7,026 nucleotides of DNA, from the NCBI GenBank assembly GCA_002482405.1, contig DLFX01000272.1, positions 539 through 7,564 of the forward strand, in the 5' to 3' direction. The stretch is from Firmicutes bacterium UBA7709. GTDB lineage: Bacteria > Bacillota_A > Clostridia > Peptostreptococcales > Anaerovoracaceae. The position numbers and the translations under genes were made by a program. Positions 7,023-7,026 of the stretch are shown here, one piece after another. How positions within the stretch are numbered: position 1 is the stretch's first letter; each line of letters begins with the position of its first letter. Below the pieces are notes generated by a model. It ran no database searches, was not told the origin of the DNA, and was given only the letters and a program-made list of their open reading frames with translations.

Positions 7023-7026
7023 TGAG
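7022..7026 (+). CDS. Possible start of the next gene, predicted rlmN (only 5 bases visible)
   Basis: The rsmB stop TGA (7020-7022) shares its A with an ATG at 7022-7024, a TGATG arrangement typical of translationally coupled operon genes. In Bacillus and many Clostridia rsmB is followed by rlmN, the radical-SAM 23S rRNA A2503 methyltransferase, then by a PrpC-type phosphatase and PrkC-type kinase. The purine-rich codons just upstream (GAAGAAGGA near 6992-7000) are rather distant for a ribosome binding site, so coupling would matter. The identity rests on gene order only. Confidence 0.35.

Overview
This window looks like ordinary chromosomal housekeeping DNA from an anaerobic Firmicute, most likely class Clostridia. 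Three things point there: the gene order priA-def-fmt-(membrane zinc peptidase)-rsmB, strong AGGAGG-type ribosome binding sites, and the pairing of QueH (the epoxyqueuosine reductase common in anaerobes) with the ammonia-dependent asparagine synthetase AsnA. I cannot name a genus. Composition looks moderately GC-rich by eye, and no segment looks recently transferred.

All recognised genes lie on the + strand, closely packed. Positions 1-426 hold the 3' part of queH, whose start is outside the window. Then come asnA (452-1465), priA (1476-3491), def (3554-4042), fmt (4047-4985), a YugP-type membrane zinc metallopeptidase (5018-5722) and rsmB (5724-7022). A further gene probably starts at 7022, because the rsmB stop and an ATG form a TGATG overlap; by conserved order it should be rlmN. 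The gaps are 25, 10, 62, 4, 32 and 1 bp. None holds a convincing terminator, so read-through as one operon is plausible. The 62-bp priA-def gap follows a perfect TATAAT that overlaps the end of priA, and this could be an internal promoter for def onward. There is no gene-free stretch over 300 bases, and I see no RNA gene, CRISPR array, insertion sequence or significant repeat.

Functionally, most of the window serves translation. QueH finishes the queuosine modification of tRNA, Fmt formylates initiator Met-tRNA, Def removes the formyl group from new proteins, and RsmB methylates 16S rRNA. AsnA supplies asparagine. PriA restarts stalled replication forks. The zinc peptidase is the odd member: a membrane enzyme of unclear function placed between fmt and rsmB.

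I found no clear undescribed system. The best sequence-level observation is that PriA appears to lack the winged-helix domain normally found between its N-terminal DNA-binding domain and its helicase core. About 25 residues join the two, where E. coli PriA has about 90.
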